A stretch of 64,000 nt of DNA from Bacteroidetes bacterium UBA1941. Its GTDB lineage: Bacteria; Bacteroidota; Bacteroidia; Chitinophagales; LD1. The position numbers were made by a program, and so were the translations under genes. This document shows, in pieces, positions 52,039 to 60,768 of this stretch. The notes below the pieces were generated by a model. The model ran no database searches. It had not been told where the DNA came from and saw nothing but the letters and a program-made list of their open reading frames with translations. Each line of letters begins with the position of its first letter. The stretch's first letter is position 1. Where the stretch lies: contig DDEZ01000012.1 in assembly GCA_002336805.1 (NCBI GenBank), positions 321,594-385,593 on the forward strand, read 5' to 3'.

Positions 52039-52087
52039 CGCCTTACCTCACCCTGTCCTCTCCTAAAATAGGAGAGGGTAACAGCCA
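52039..52087 (-). repeat. dispersed hairpin repeat R1, inverted copy
   Basis: Read on the minus strand, CCTCTCCTATTTTAGGAGAGG followed by GGGTGAGGTAAGG: the same hairpin and tail as the copies at 1733 and 10786. It lies between the DinB-like gene and the terminator at 52121. Confidence 0.75.
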
Positions 52088-52112
52088 TCGCGCACTTTCA
52101 CTATTTATTCTT

Positions 52113-52149
52113 CAAAAAAAAGAACCCCGGTCTACATGACCGGGGTTCT
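52113..52149 (-). terminator. intrinsic terminator of the small minus-strand gene
   Basis: AGAACCCCGGTC (52121-52132) and GACCGGGGTTCT (52138-52149) form a perfect 12-bp stem. On the minus strand it is followed by TTTTTTTGAAG. It serves the gene ending at 52211. Confidence 0.85.
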
Positions 52150-52210
52150 CTCAGCGCCACGGGTGATAACATCCGCTTGCTGACATTTATATGGAGTAGT
52201 TGTAGCCTTC

Positions 52211-52516
52211 TTATGCTGCGATGCCCAGACCGGCCTCCTGCTCTGCATATGCACCTATCTGTGGCTCTTCCAGTGAGTCATAGATCACATACAGGGCAGC
52301 ATAGAGCGCCTGTGCTGTCTCGATATTGCGCAGGCTGGCGTCGAGTATCTTGGTAGCAAACTTATACCTGTCCAGTGGTACCTCAGGGTAGCTTACCTCA
52401 GAGTCTACCACTACCTCGCCGTCAAAATCTATCACCAGGTTGTGCGTGCTGGTATGCTGGGCTCTCTCTATCAGCTCTGTGAGCTGCTCTGTCGTCGCAC
52501 TATAGTTGAGATTCAT
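52211..52516 (-). CDS. small hypothetical protein
   Basis: This 101-residue protein starts at the ATG at 52516 (MNLNYSATTEQLTELIERAQ); a longer frame with a TTG start is less likely. It is acidic, mixed alpha/beta, with no signal peptide. The core LVIDFDGEVVVDSEVSYPEV and a helical C-terminal half are visible. It resembles nothing I know. It has its own strong terminator. Confidence 0.6.
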   Translation of the reverse strand: MNLNYSATTEQLTELIERAQHTSTHNLVIDFDGEVVVDSEVSYPEVPLDRYKFATKILDASLRNIETAQALYAALYVIYDSLEEPQIGAYAEQEAGLGIAA

Positions 52517-52702
52517 ATAGCTGTCGGATGGGGGTTTAATAAGTCCATCCTGATACCCGTAATGTAAAATCCGTGCCAACTAAAAAAGTAACGCTCTGCC
52601 TATACCCCTTTGGTATGCAGCAGGAGCAGTATTTTACATCTCTTGGGGAAAAAGCTGCCGTAGCTGTCCAATTTACCGGCTCCTTATTCGTTGTTAAAAT
52701 CA

Positions 52703-52710
52703 TTACTTTA
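52703..52710 (+). promoter_or_regulatory. candidate -7 element of the TolC/HlyD unit
   Basis: TTACTTTA at 52703-52710 is close to TAnnTTTG and lies 20 bases before the TTG start at 52730, with TTG at 52690-52692 as a weakly spaced -33 element. Confidence 0.35.
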
Positions 52711-52729
52711 GCACCCAAAATTTTCTCAG

Positions 52730-54166
52730 TTGAAACGTTTACTCGTTCTCGCTATCACCTGCTTGTCTGTATTGTCTATCTCTGCCCAGCAGCAGCCGGC
52801 ACCGGCCCGCACGCTCTGGACCCTGGAGGAGTGCCTGCACTACGCCTCTGACAATAACATCTCTGTGCTACAGGCAGACCTGTACAAACGCATCAGCAAA
52901 AATAACTACCTGCAGAGCAAGCTGGCCCTGCTACCCACCATACAGGCCAATGCCAGCTACAATTTCAATTTTGGCAACTCGATCAACCCGACCACCTACA
53001 CCTACGTACAGCAAAACTCCCAGTCCTTCTCTCCAAACCTGCAGGGCAACCTGAACCTCTGGACCGGCCTCCAGCAGATACACAACATAGAGAAGAATAA
53101 ATACGACCTGAAGGCCACGACCTTTGACCTGTCTGCGGCGGTCAATAACACGGTGCTGAATGTGACCAATATCTTCCTGCAGCTGGTAGTCAATAAAGAA
53201 CTGGTAAAGGTGGCGCAGAAGCAGGTAGATATCTCTCAAAACCAGCTGGACCAGCAGTCTGCCAAGATCCGCGCGGGCACTATGCCTGAGTCTTCTATCT
53301 ATGACTTTCAGGCGCAGCTGGCGCGCGACCAGGCCTCTCTCAGCACGCAGAAGAATGCGGAGATGATCTCCAATATCACGCTCAAGATAGCCCTGCAGCT
53401 ACCGGATGACCAGGCCTTTGATATCATCACACCTGACATCACGGTAGGCTCGGTCATGACCTTTGACAATGTGAGTGCGCATGATATATACCAGTATGCG
53501 CTGTCTACACAGCCTACCATACAGGCCGCACAGGCACGCGTGACCAGCTCTATGTATAGCATGAAGATAGCCAAGGGCGCACTGAGCCCGACCATCTCCA
53601 TGAGCGCCTTTACGCATGACAACTGGTTTAACCTCGCTACGCAGCCGGATGCTATCGTATACCAGCAGCAGGTGTTTTACGCGCCCAATGGTACGGAGCT
53701 GGGGTATTTCAATGTGCCTAGCTACACGAGCAAGAAAACTGACTTTCCTACCCAGTTTAAAAACAACCTGGCCAATGGCTTTTCTTTTAATCTCAGTGTA
53801 CCTATCCTGAGTGGCTGGCAGCGCATGACCAATATGGCTAACAGCAAACTACAGATGCAGCTGCAAAAACTGAACCTGCAGAGCGTACGCAATAACCTGG
53901 AGCGCGACATCTACCAGAGCTACGCCAATGCCAAAGGAAACGCCGAGACCTATAGTGCCAACCTGAAAGCGCTGGAGGCATCAGAGAAAGCATTTGAAAC
54001 GGCTAATAAGCGCTACAGCGCCGGCCTGGCTACCAACTATGACCTGGAGATATCCAAATCCAACCTGGCACGTGCGCAGTCCAGCGCTGTGCAGGCCAAG
54101 TACAATTATATATTCAGTGTGAAAGTGCTCGACTTTTACGAAGGAAAACCCATCACGCTAAACTAA
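52730..54166 (+). CDS. TolC-family outer-membrane efflux protein
   Basis: This 478-residue outer-membrane channel subunit has a TTG start: signal LKRLLVLAITCLSVLSISAQ and no in-frame ATG nearby. The opening TLWTLEECLHYASDNNISVL is the family entrance helix. Two long helical repeats follow (KYDLKATTFDLSAAVNNTVL..., ISQNQLDQQSAKIRAGTMPE; later QAARVTSS, NLARAQSSAVQAKYNYIFSV), separated by beta segments. Eight bases downstream comes the HlyD-type adaptor, so the pair forms the outer part of a tripartite exporter. No inner-membrane pump follows. Confidence 0.9.
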   Translation: MKRLLVLAITCLSVLSISAQQQPAPARTLWTLEECLHYASDNNISVLQADLYKRISKNNYLQSKLALLPTIQANASYNFNFGNSINPTTYTYVQQNSQSFSPNLQGNLNLWTGLQQIHNIEKNKYDLKATTFDLSAAVNNTVLNVTNIFLQLVVNKELVKVAQKQVDISQNQLDQQSAKIRAGTMPESSIYDFQAQLARDQASLSTQKNAEMISNITLKIALQLPDDQAFDIITPDITVGSVMTFDNVSAHDIYQYALSTQPTIQAAQARVTSSMYSMKIAKGALSPTISMSAFTHDNWFNLATQPDAIVYQQQVFYAPNGTELGYFNVPSYTSKKTDFPTQFKNNLANGFSFNLSVPILSGWQRMTNMANSKLQMQLQKLNLQSVRNNLERDIYQSYANAKGNAETYSANLKALEASEKAFETANKRYSAGLATNYDLEISKSNLARAQSSAVQAKYNYIFSVKVLDFYEGKPITLN

Positions 54167-54174
54167 ACACCCGA

Positions 54175-55524
54175 ATGAACAAGAAGATAATCTGGATCGT
54201 AATAGGCGTCATAGCTATTGTCATACTAGCCGCAGTGCTAGGTGGCAAGAATGGAATGTTTCACAAGGGCGACGGAGAGCAGGTAGCAGTAGAGAAAGCG
54301 CAAAAGCGCTCCATACTAGAGACCGTGACTGCCAGCGGCAAGATACACTCCGAGACAGAGGTCAAGATCAGCTCTGAGGTATCGGGCGAGATCATCAAAC
54401 TACAGGTGAAGGAAGGCGATAGCGTAAAGAAAGGTGACCTGCTGCTGGAGATCAACCCTGTGATCTATGAGTCTGTGGTGAGCCAGAGCCGCGCCGGTGT
54501 GAGCCAGGTACGGGCGAACCGTATGGCTGCAGAGGCTACTGCCAAAAATAACAAGATACTCTACGACCAGGCGGTGATCACCTACAACAGGCAAAAGCAA
54601 CTGCATGATGAGAAGATCATCTCTGACCAGGATTTTGACATGGCGCTGAATAACCTGAAGAATGCGGAGACGGCACTGGCCACCAGCCAGGAGCAGCTAA
54701 ATGCCTCCCGCTATGCGGTAAATAGCAGCGAGGCCCAGCTGCAGCAGGCCAATGACAACCTGGTAAAGACCCGTATCTACGCGCCGATGAGCGGTATCAT
54801 ATCCCTCTGCAGTGTGAAACTGGGAGAGCGCGTGGTAGGTACGGCACAGATGGCAGGTACGGAGCTGATACGCATAGCCGACCTGGAGCGCATGCAGGCC
54901 GAGGTAGACGTGAGCGAAAATGACGTCCTGAAAGTAAAAGTAGGAGATACCGCCTCGGTAGAGGTAGACGCCTACCAGAGCAAAAAATTTCTGGGTGTGG
55001 TGAGCGAGATAGCATACTCCAGCTCTACCTCCACTACTACGGTGACCACGTCTCAGGCTATCAACTTCTCGGTGAAGGTAAAGCTGCTGAAAGGCAGCTA
55101 CCAGCAGCTGGCAGATGCTACACATGGGCTGAGGTATCCCTTCCGCCCGGGTATGTCAGCTACGGTAGATATCCGCACCAATAGCAAGGATAATATCCTG
55201 ACAGTGCCGATCCAGTCTGTGACCACCCGCGAGAAGAAGGACAGCACACACATGGCTGGCAAGAGCAGCGATGAAGATGACAGTGACACCAAAGACAAAA
55301 AGAAGGTACAGGAGGTAATATTCGTATCCAATAACGGGACTGCAAAGATGGTGAATGTGACCACAGGCATACAAGACGCTACCAACATAGAGATCACCTC
55401 CGGCCTCAAGGAGGGTGATATGGTGATCAAGGCGCCGTTTAAACTCATAGCCAAGACGCTGGAGGACGGAGACAAGATACAAGTGGTGAGCGAGAAGGAA
55501 CTGTACAAGGCTGGTGGTAAGTAA
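54175..55524 (+). CDS. HlyD/MacA-type periplasmic adaptor (membrane fusion protein)
   Basis: This 449-residue adaptor has an N-terminal transmembrane anchor (IIWIVIGVIAIVILAAVLGG) and the split lipoyl domain (GKIHSETEVKISSEVSGEII, later TRIYAPMSGIISLCSVKLGE) around a coiled-coil hairpin (about 110-205). Beta-barrel and membrane-proximal domains follow. An Asp/Ser/Lys-rich insertion (KSSDEDDSDTKDKKK, about 360-375) is unusual. The adaptor links an inner-membrane ABC or RND pump to the TolC-like channel encoded just upstream. MacB/FtsX-type permeases are typical partners; one is at 22770 but is not linked. Confidence 0.9.
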   Translation: MNKKIIWIVIGVIAIVILAAVLGGKNGMFHKGDGEQVAVEKAQKRSILETVTASGKIHSETEVKISSEVSGEIIKLQVKEGDSVKKGDLLLEINPVIYESVVSQSRAGVSQVRANRMAAEATAKNNKILYDQAVITYNRQKQLHDEKIISDQDFDMALNNLKNAETALATSQEQLNASRYAVNSSEAQLQQANDNLVKTRIYAPMSGIISLCSVKLGERVVGTAQMAGTELIRIADLERMQAEVDVSENDVLKVKVGDTASVEVDAYQSKKFLGVVSEIAYSSSTSTTTVTTSQAINFSVKVKLLKGSYQQLADATHGLRYPFRPGMSATVDIRTNSKDNILTVPIQSVTTREKKDSTHMAGKSSDEDDSDTKDKKKVQEVIFVSNNGTAKMVNVTTGIQDATNIEITSGLKEGDMVIKAPFKLIAKTLEDGDKIQVVSEKELYKAGGK

Positions 55525-55527
55525 AAT

Positions 55528-56730
55528 CTACTCCCGCACAAATCTGCGCACCACACTACCCTCCCGGCTCTGGAGCCGCAATACATATACACCTGATGCC
55601 AGACCTGACACATCTATCTCTCTGCCGGTATGTGGCACGTCGTAGCTGCGGCCAGTGATGTCGCTGATGGTGATTACATCTGCCACGACATTTAGGTATA
55701 GTTTGTCATTGGTGGGATTAGGGAATAAAGAAATCGATGAAGTCATAGCCTCATCAAAACCACTAAGAGTTGTGTCAGGATCGAATTCCCAAAAATCTTT
55801 TAGGGATATGAAACTATTGTATTCTGTATTGCCTAATCCTATAAATGCCCTGCCACCGACCGTAAAACCGACTCCATAGTCTCGGGAACGACCAGGAAAG
55901 CTGTCTATCTGATGCCATGCATCAGCCAAAGGGTCATATTCCCATACATCATGATGCGTCACGTAATTGCTGTCCGCGCCTGAGCAAACGTAGGCCTTAC
56001 CATCCTTGACAAAGCAAGAGGCCCCAATAGAGTTGATACCGGGAAAGTCAGCTCGCCTTGTCCATGTATCTGTAGCAGCTTCATATCTCCAGAAATCCCT
56101 TTCCAGGTTCGGCGACAGATATTGCCCCATGCCGATATAGGCTGTATCGCGAATTACAAAAACTGTGTTGAAAATAATTCCTACTCCCGGATAATCGGCC
56201 TTCCGAATCCAACTATTTTGGGATTGATCATACTCCCATATGTCACTCGAGGGGCCGGGTACACCCTTTACGCCTAATCCTGCGTAGCCTCTCCCACCTA
56301 CTTTGAAAGAAATGGAATATCTTCTATCACCACCAGGAAAAGAATCTAATCTTCGCCAGCTGTCTGCAATTAGGTCGTATTCCCAAAAATCCGGAACTGC
56401 CCCATCGGTCAAGCCATAATATGCTTTAGCACCAATGGTAAAACAAACACCGCCCCATCGTTCTCTTCCCGGAAAATCTGCTTTGCGCGTCCATACGTCA
56501 TGAGCCGGATTGTATTGCCAAAGTTGATTGGGATAAACATAGGAATGGGTCGAATCATCCTTATAATTGCCAGGCAAGACATAACCTACAGTATCATTGG
56601 AAAAAGATGCGGCTGCGCCCATGGCATGTCCGCCGAAATCTGCTCTCATTGTCCAAAAGGAATTTTGAGAGTACCCCTGTATGATAAAGAACAGGAATAG
56701 CATTGACAGTTTTATTTTGACAAATTTCAT
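55528..56730 (-). CDS. T9SS-secreted kelch-repeat protein
   Basis: In this 400-residue exported protein (signal MKFVKIKLSMLFLFFIIQGYSQ), five to six kelch motifs follow, each with W.RKADFPG, a GG or GGxxF stretch and DFWEYD-type closings, building a beta-propeller. The last 75 residues (LFPNPTNDKLYLNVVADVIT, GLASGVYVLRLQSR, VVRRFVRE) form a type A T9SS sorting domain. Its ATG overlaps the stop of the subtilisin-propeller gene upstream by four bases, so the two are coupled. Binding rather than catalysis is likely. Confidence 0.9.
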   Translation of the reverse strand: MKFVKIKLSMLFLFFIIQGYSQNSFWTMRADFGGHAMGAAASFSNDTVGYVLPGNYKDDSTHSYVYPNQLWQYNPAHDVWTRKADFPGRERWGGVCFTIGAKAYYGLTDGAVPDFWEYDLIADSWRRLDSFPGGDRRYSISFKVGGRGYAGLGVKGVPGPSSDIWEYDQSQNSWIRKADYPGVGIIFNTVFVIRDTAYIGMGQYLSPNLERDFWRYEAATDTWTRRADFPGINSIGASCFVKDGKAYVCSGADSNYVTHHDVWEYDPLADAWHQIDSFPGRSRDYGVGFTVGGRAFIGLGNTEYNSFISLKDFWEFDPDTTLSGFDEAMTSSISLFPNPTNDKLYLNVVADVITISDITGRSYDVPHTGREIDVSGLASGVYVLRLQSREGSVVRRFVRE

Positions 56731-59700
56731 CGCTGAGCTTTTACGAACTTGACTGACCTCCTTTCGCTTTCTAAATTAATGTTTATGAAGTAAACACCAG
56801 CCGCTAAAGACCTAGCATTTATCTCAAACGGTTTTGTACCTGCTTCCAGCCAGCCGGAATAAATCGTCTGCAAAATCCGCCCCTCCGCGTCGGTCAGCTC
56901 AATCTTAGTTTGCGACGCACTTGTGATAGCAATGACTAATCTGCCTTCGTCTTCCGTCGGGTTAGGATAATAATTGACGAAGGCAGAATTTGCTACATCC
57001 TTCACGGCCGTAATGGCTGGCTGGGGATAGCAGCTTTTCGTGGTATCGCGGACTAGAAGCGTATATTGGAATCCCAACTTGGGGTTGTTAAAATTAGTAT
57101 CAGTGATACCTAAAAAATCATTTGTTGGATTTCCGAAAGTGTCTAATAATCCGTAAACGAATCCGTACATGATTATGGATTGGGCGCCGAGGCTGTCCAT
57201 ATACAGATGCTCATATGGCAGCAACGTATGAGCGGCAGAATCATAAGCCATTAAAAGAGTGGAAGAACTGGGCCTAGTCCACCCATCCTCGACTATATAG
57301 TTAGAAGACAAACTATGGAAATAAGTCAAGGAGAGCTTATAAACATTAAAATGATAGGTCAGCGTATCGAAAAACCTGTTTGCGGCGTTGTAAGGGCGCA
57401 GTAACTTTATCGGCACGTTAGAAGCCACCAGAAGGCCCAAACCATTGTCACTGGTATCCTGCCCCAAGTGAATGAGCTTTTTACAGGACTTGTTTACTGC
57501 CTGTAGGGAGTGCCCCGCATTGAGATCTCCCCATCCTGTATTGTTATCCTTGCCCGGCGTATCGACGTCCACTGCCCCACGTGTTATCAAATGCTCAATG
57601 TCTTCCGGAGAAAGATTGCTGTAAACAGAGGCTGTGCTGTCCAGATAGCTCATGAGAAGAGCTGCCGTGCCTGTACCGTGAGGGGTAGCCATGGAGGTAC
57701 CAAACCAATTATACGTAGTACCCTGAAGGAGCGTCGAGGTATACCATCCGGTGGTGTAAGCCTCCCATGTTCCTGTAAGAGAAAGTGAAGGGGCTATGAC
57801 ATCTACACATGGGCCGCTATACGACATCGGATAGGCTGTATTGTATTGGGTTACGGATCTTCCGCCATTGTTATCCGCGCCACCTACGCAAACTACATAA
57901 TCACCGTAAAGGTTAGCCGGATAGACGACTCTGCTTTGATCATTGCCTGCACCGACTACCGCAGTCACCTGATTACGGTACATATACCTAAAGGCTTCTT
58001 CCATTTGCTGTATATGATAGTCTGTATAAACCGGTAATGTTGTGATAGCTGAATTGTTGACACTAAGACCATAGCTGTGATTAGTCACGTGCAGGCCGAA
58101 GCCATAGGATGAGTCAGGAACAAAAGAAGAACCAACCACATAGGCATCGAGAAGTGTTTGCAGAGAAATCGTAAATTCATTGGCTGAAGACATCGGACTT
58201 TGTACTTTCATACCGTATAGTGATACCCCTACATCTGTAGTATCGGCATAGCCACCACCAGCTATACCCGCTATCCCTAGCCCATTGTTCCTAATAGCAC
58301 CTATTATTCCAGCTACGTGCGTTCCATGTGGATTGCTGGCGTTATCAGATGCTTGCCATTGTCCCCACAGAGAAGCATGATTGTTAAAATCATAGCCATT
58401 GACTTTTCGCGTGCGTTGATAGGGATAAGGATCTCCTGTTGGGGAGAACTCTGGATTGTTGCCCTGGAGACCACTATCATATATTCCCACCTTAATAAAT
58501 GGCTTGCCGGTCTCTAGCCGCCATGCCGAGTCTATACTTATGTTGTATTGAGGCACGCAATTAAATGTATCGTCTATCAGGTTACGCTGATGTCCGAAGA
58601 AAGCAGGATCACTAATCCGTGATGCTATGGGATGTGGGTCGCAAAGTAACTGTGCAGTATAATTGAGGCTTGTATTGATTACAATTGGTTTCACTGTATT
58701 AATGTTTTCTTGCACTACGGTTGCATCAATTTTTGTATCGGGATGTATCAGGAGAAAGGTAGCCCAGAAGTCAGGTATAGGTACCCAGTCACCATTGCGA
58801 GCCAGAGAGCGCTTATAAGTGGTTTTTAGACCTTTGTATATTCTTTCGAAACGGCATTGTGAAATATCAAAAGGCAGCACCGCTGCAAGCGCATTGTACG
58901 CACTATCTTTGAGCCAGTAGTCCGGTTTGGCAAAATTGATATCCAGGTTATTAATAGCATCTTCTTTTACAGCAGACCTATCAAAGCGGATAATGAGCTG
59001 GTCGGCGAGAAAATGTGCCCCTACACTATTGGTATCCATTCTATTGACCTTAGTCAACTGTTCATACTGTATCGCCATGTAGACGCTGTCACTGCCATTG
59101 CTGCGCCCATAGACGATGACTTTACTACCATCATCTCCCAATAGCATGCTATAGGGTACATCATTACTACCAGGTTGCCGGTTATAGATTGTCGTCCAAA
59201 GTAAATGGCCGGCTGTATCATACCCAACTGTTACAATATCAGTGTCGGACCCATTATATGTAGTGCCTGTCACAAATACATTTCCCCTCGAATCACAAAC
59301 TATGCTGACACCATTTGAGAAGTGCGTAGGATCGGCAGCAGGCAATAGTCGCTCCCATGCCAGCGTCCCATCAGGATTATATTTCAAAGTCACAATATCA
59401 GAGCCCCCGTTTCCATTGGGCGTGGTACCCGTCACGAAAATATGACCTGCCCCGAGGGGCTGGTCAGTGGCCATAAATGATGCTGTGGTGCTTCTGGTAG
59501 AATCTCCCCATGTGGTAGTCCATAGTTGATTAAATAATGAATCATATTTGACTACCTTGATCACACTCCTGGTCCCGGCGACAGTAGAGGTGCCGGCGAC
59601 ATAATTATGCTTTTCACTGTCTGATATGATGCCTACCGGATAGCTGATCATGCCTGCCCCATTGACTGCGTAGGCTCTGCCTTTTTCGCTGCCATTGTAT

Positions 59701-60398
59701 GCATCTATATAATCGGTGACAAAGTCTGAATGCCCTCCATTATCAAAACTAAATCCTGTGACAGCGAGGCTATTGCCAGAAAGTGCCATAGCCACCGGAA
59801 TACTATAATAGCCTACAGAATCATAATCTGTTTGCCATAGTGGTGTACCCGCTGGAGAAAGCCTTAGGACTGTCATTTTGAACGACAAAGGCGTGGATAC
59901 AGCAGCGCCGAGATAAATGTACCCTGAATCATCTGCCGCTACAGCAAAAGGAACCTGATTGATAGCGCTATCGATCTGAATGACGCGCGTAAAAATGGTA
60001 TCAAAAGTCGCAATGTCAATGACAGCCAGATTGCACTGGAGGCTATGGCTAAAAAGGCTATCCGTGCTAAAACCTGTGACGTATAGTTTCCCTCCTTTGC
60101 TATAGAGGTTGGTACCGAAGTCGCGGCCGTGAATGAAATATAGGTCCATACCAGCTAAAAATCCACTATCCTGCTGATACTTTACCACGTGCATGGACTC
60201 ATAATCCGGAATACTTGTGGAGCTATAGCTATTATCTAAAAAAGCTACTGTATTACCATACAGAGGAATGGCCTTAATATATTCTAACTGCTGATTGGGC
60301 TTGCCAAATGTGGCATGCAATGTTTGATTAACCAGGGTCTGAGAGAAAGCAGAATATACGCAGAGGTATATGAGCGCAAAGGCAATTGTCTTTTTCAT
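56727..60398 (-). CDS. T9SS-secreted subtilisin with N-terminal propeller
   Basis: This 1223-residue protein has the signal peptide MKKTIAFALIYLCVYSAFSQ. Residues about 30-440 form repeats of the type GDDGSKVIVYGRSNGSDSVY and RGNVFVTGTTYNGS (SBBP/beta-propeller). A prodomain follows, then an S8 peptidase with Asp in KVGIYDSGLQG, His in NPHGTHVAGIIGA and Ser in FGTSMATPHGTGTAAL. The C-terminus (YYPNPTEDEGRLVIAI, GVYFININLESERRSVKFVK) is a type A T9SS sorting domain. An extracellular protease joined to a propeller and coupled to a kelch protein suggests a joint task in surface degradation or binding. Confidence 0.9.
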   Translation of the reverse strand: MKKTIAFALIYLCVYSAFSQTLVNQTLHATFGKPNQQLEYIKAIPLYGNTVAFLDNSYSSTSIPDYESMHVVKYQQDSGFLAGMDLYFIHGRDFGTNLYSKGGKLYVTGFSTDSLFSHSLQCNLAVIDIATFDTIFTRVIQIDSAINQVPFAVAADDSGYIYLGAAVSTPLSFKMTVLRLSPAGTPLWQTDYDSVGYYSIPVAMALSGNSLAVTGFSFDNGGHSDFVTDYIDAYNGSEKGRAYAVNGAGMISYPVGIISDSEKHNYVAGTSTVAGTRSVIKVVKYDSLFNQLWTTTWGDSTRSTTASFMATDQPLGAGHIFVTGTTPNGNGGSDIVTLKYNPDGTLAWERLLPAADPTHFSNGVSIVCDSRGNVFVTGTTYNGSDTDIVTVGYDTAGHLLWTTIYNRQPGSNDVPYSMLLGDDGSKVIVYGRSNGSDSVYMAIQYEQLTKVNRMDTNSVGAHFLADQLIIRFDRSAVKEDAINNLDINFAKPDYWLKDSAYNALAAVLPFDISQCRFERIYKGLKTTYKRSLARNGDWVPIPDFWATFLLIHPDTKIDATVVQENINTVKPIVINTSLNYTAQLLCDPHPIASRISDPAFFGHQRNLIDDTFNCVPQYNISIDSAWRLETGKPFIKVGIYDSGLQGNNPEFSPTGDPYPYQRTRKVNGYDFNNHASLWGQWQASDNASNPHGTHVAGIIGAIRNNGLGIAGIAGGGYADTTDVGVSLYGMKVQSPMSSANEFTISLQTLLDAYVVGSSFVPDSSYGFGLHVTNHSYGLSVNNSAITTLPVYTDYHIQQMEEAFRYMYRNQVTAVVGAGNDQSRVVYPANLYGDYVVCVGGADNNGGRSVTQYNTAYPMSYSGPCVDVIAPSLSLTGTWEAYTTGWYTSTLLQGTTYNWFGTSMATPHGTGTAALLMSYLDSTASVYSNLSPEDIEHLITRGAVDVDTPGKDNNTGWGDLNAGHSLQAVNKSCKKLIHLGQDTSDNGLGLLVASNVPIKLLRPYNAANRFFDTLTYHFNVYKLSLTYFHSLSSNYIVEDGWTRPSSSTLLMAYDSAAHTLLPYEHLYMDSLGAQSIIMYGFVYGLLDTFGNPTNDFLGITDTNFNNPKLGFQYTLLVRDTTKSCYPQPAITAVKDVANSAFVNYYPNPTEDEGRLVIAITSASQTKIELTDAEGRILQTIYSGWLEAGTKPFEINARSLAAGVYFININLESERRSVKFVKAQR

Positions 60399-60519
60399 AG
60401 TACGGGTTTAGGATGAATAAAGAGCCAAGCGCCATCATAGGTTTAGACAAAGAACAAGAACCGAATTGTCATTGTAGTCACGACTTTGTAAAGAAACTTG
60501 CTAATTGCTTTTTTTCCTA

Positions 60520-60541
60520 TACCTAGAAAAGGGTATTTATG
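60520..60541. promoter_or_regulatory. palindromic TACCTAG-type element
   Basis: TACCTAGAAAAGGGTA followed by TTTATG. Its reverse complement (TACCCTTTTCTAGGTA) differs from the core before the ABC-3C-like operon (26502-26522) only in the middle. It lies about 120 bases upstream of the subtilisin-propeller gene (minus strand) and about 230 upstream of the gliding-type gene (plus strand). Confidence 0.4.
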
Positions 60542-60580
60542 TTAAAGCGCCCATGGGATATGAAGTGGCAACTTGCGTCA

Positions 60581-60652
60581 GGGATCGTAGCGGATAGCCC
60601 GCAGTGAGCGATAGCGAGCGAGGACTAGCAGCGGAGAGCCCGCCCGGACGCC
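60581..60652 (+). repeat. G/C-rich intergenic repeat with internal direct repeat
   Basis: GTAGCGGATAGCCCGC (60587-60602) and GCAGCGGAGAGCCCGC (60628-60643) are near-identical units flanking GAGCGATAGCGAGCGAGGAC. Elements of this type are common between Bacteroidota genes. The rest of the 370-base gap holds the palindrome at 60520 and the promoter region of the next gene. Confidence 0.65.
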
Positions 60653-60768
60653 ATCACATCTAGCTCCGCCCAGGGCATTTCTGACACTCCCGTGACAATC
60701 CTTTTTCCTCCCGTAGATGGCTACTTTTTAACCCTTTTATCCGTCTATATTTTGCTAACTTGCAGTTT

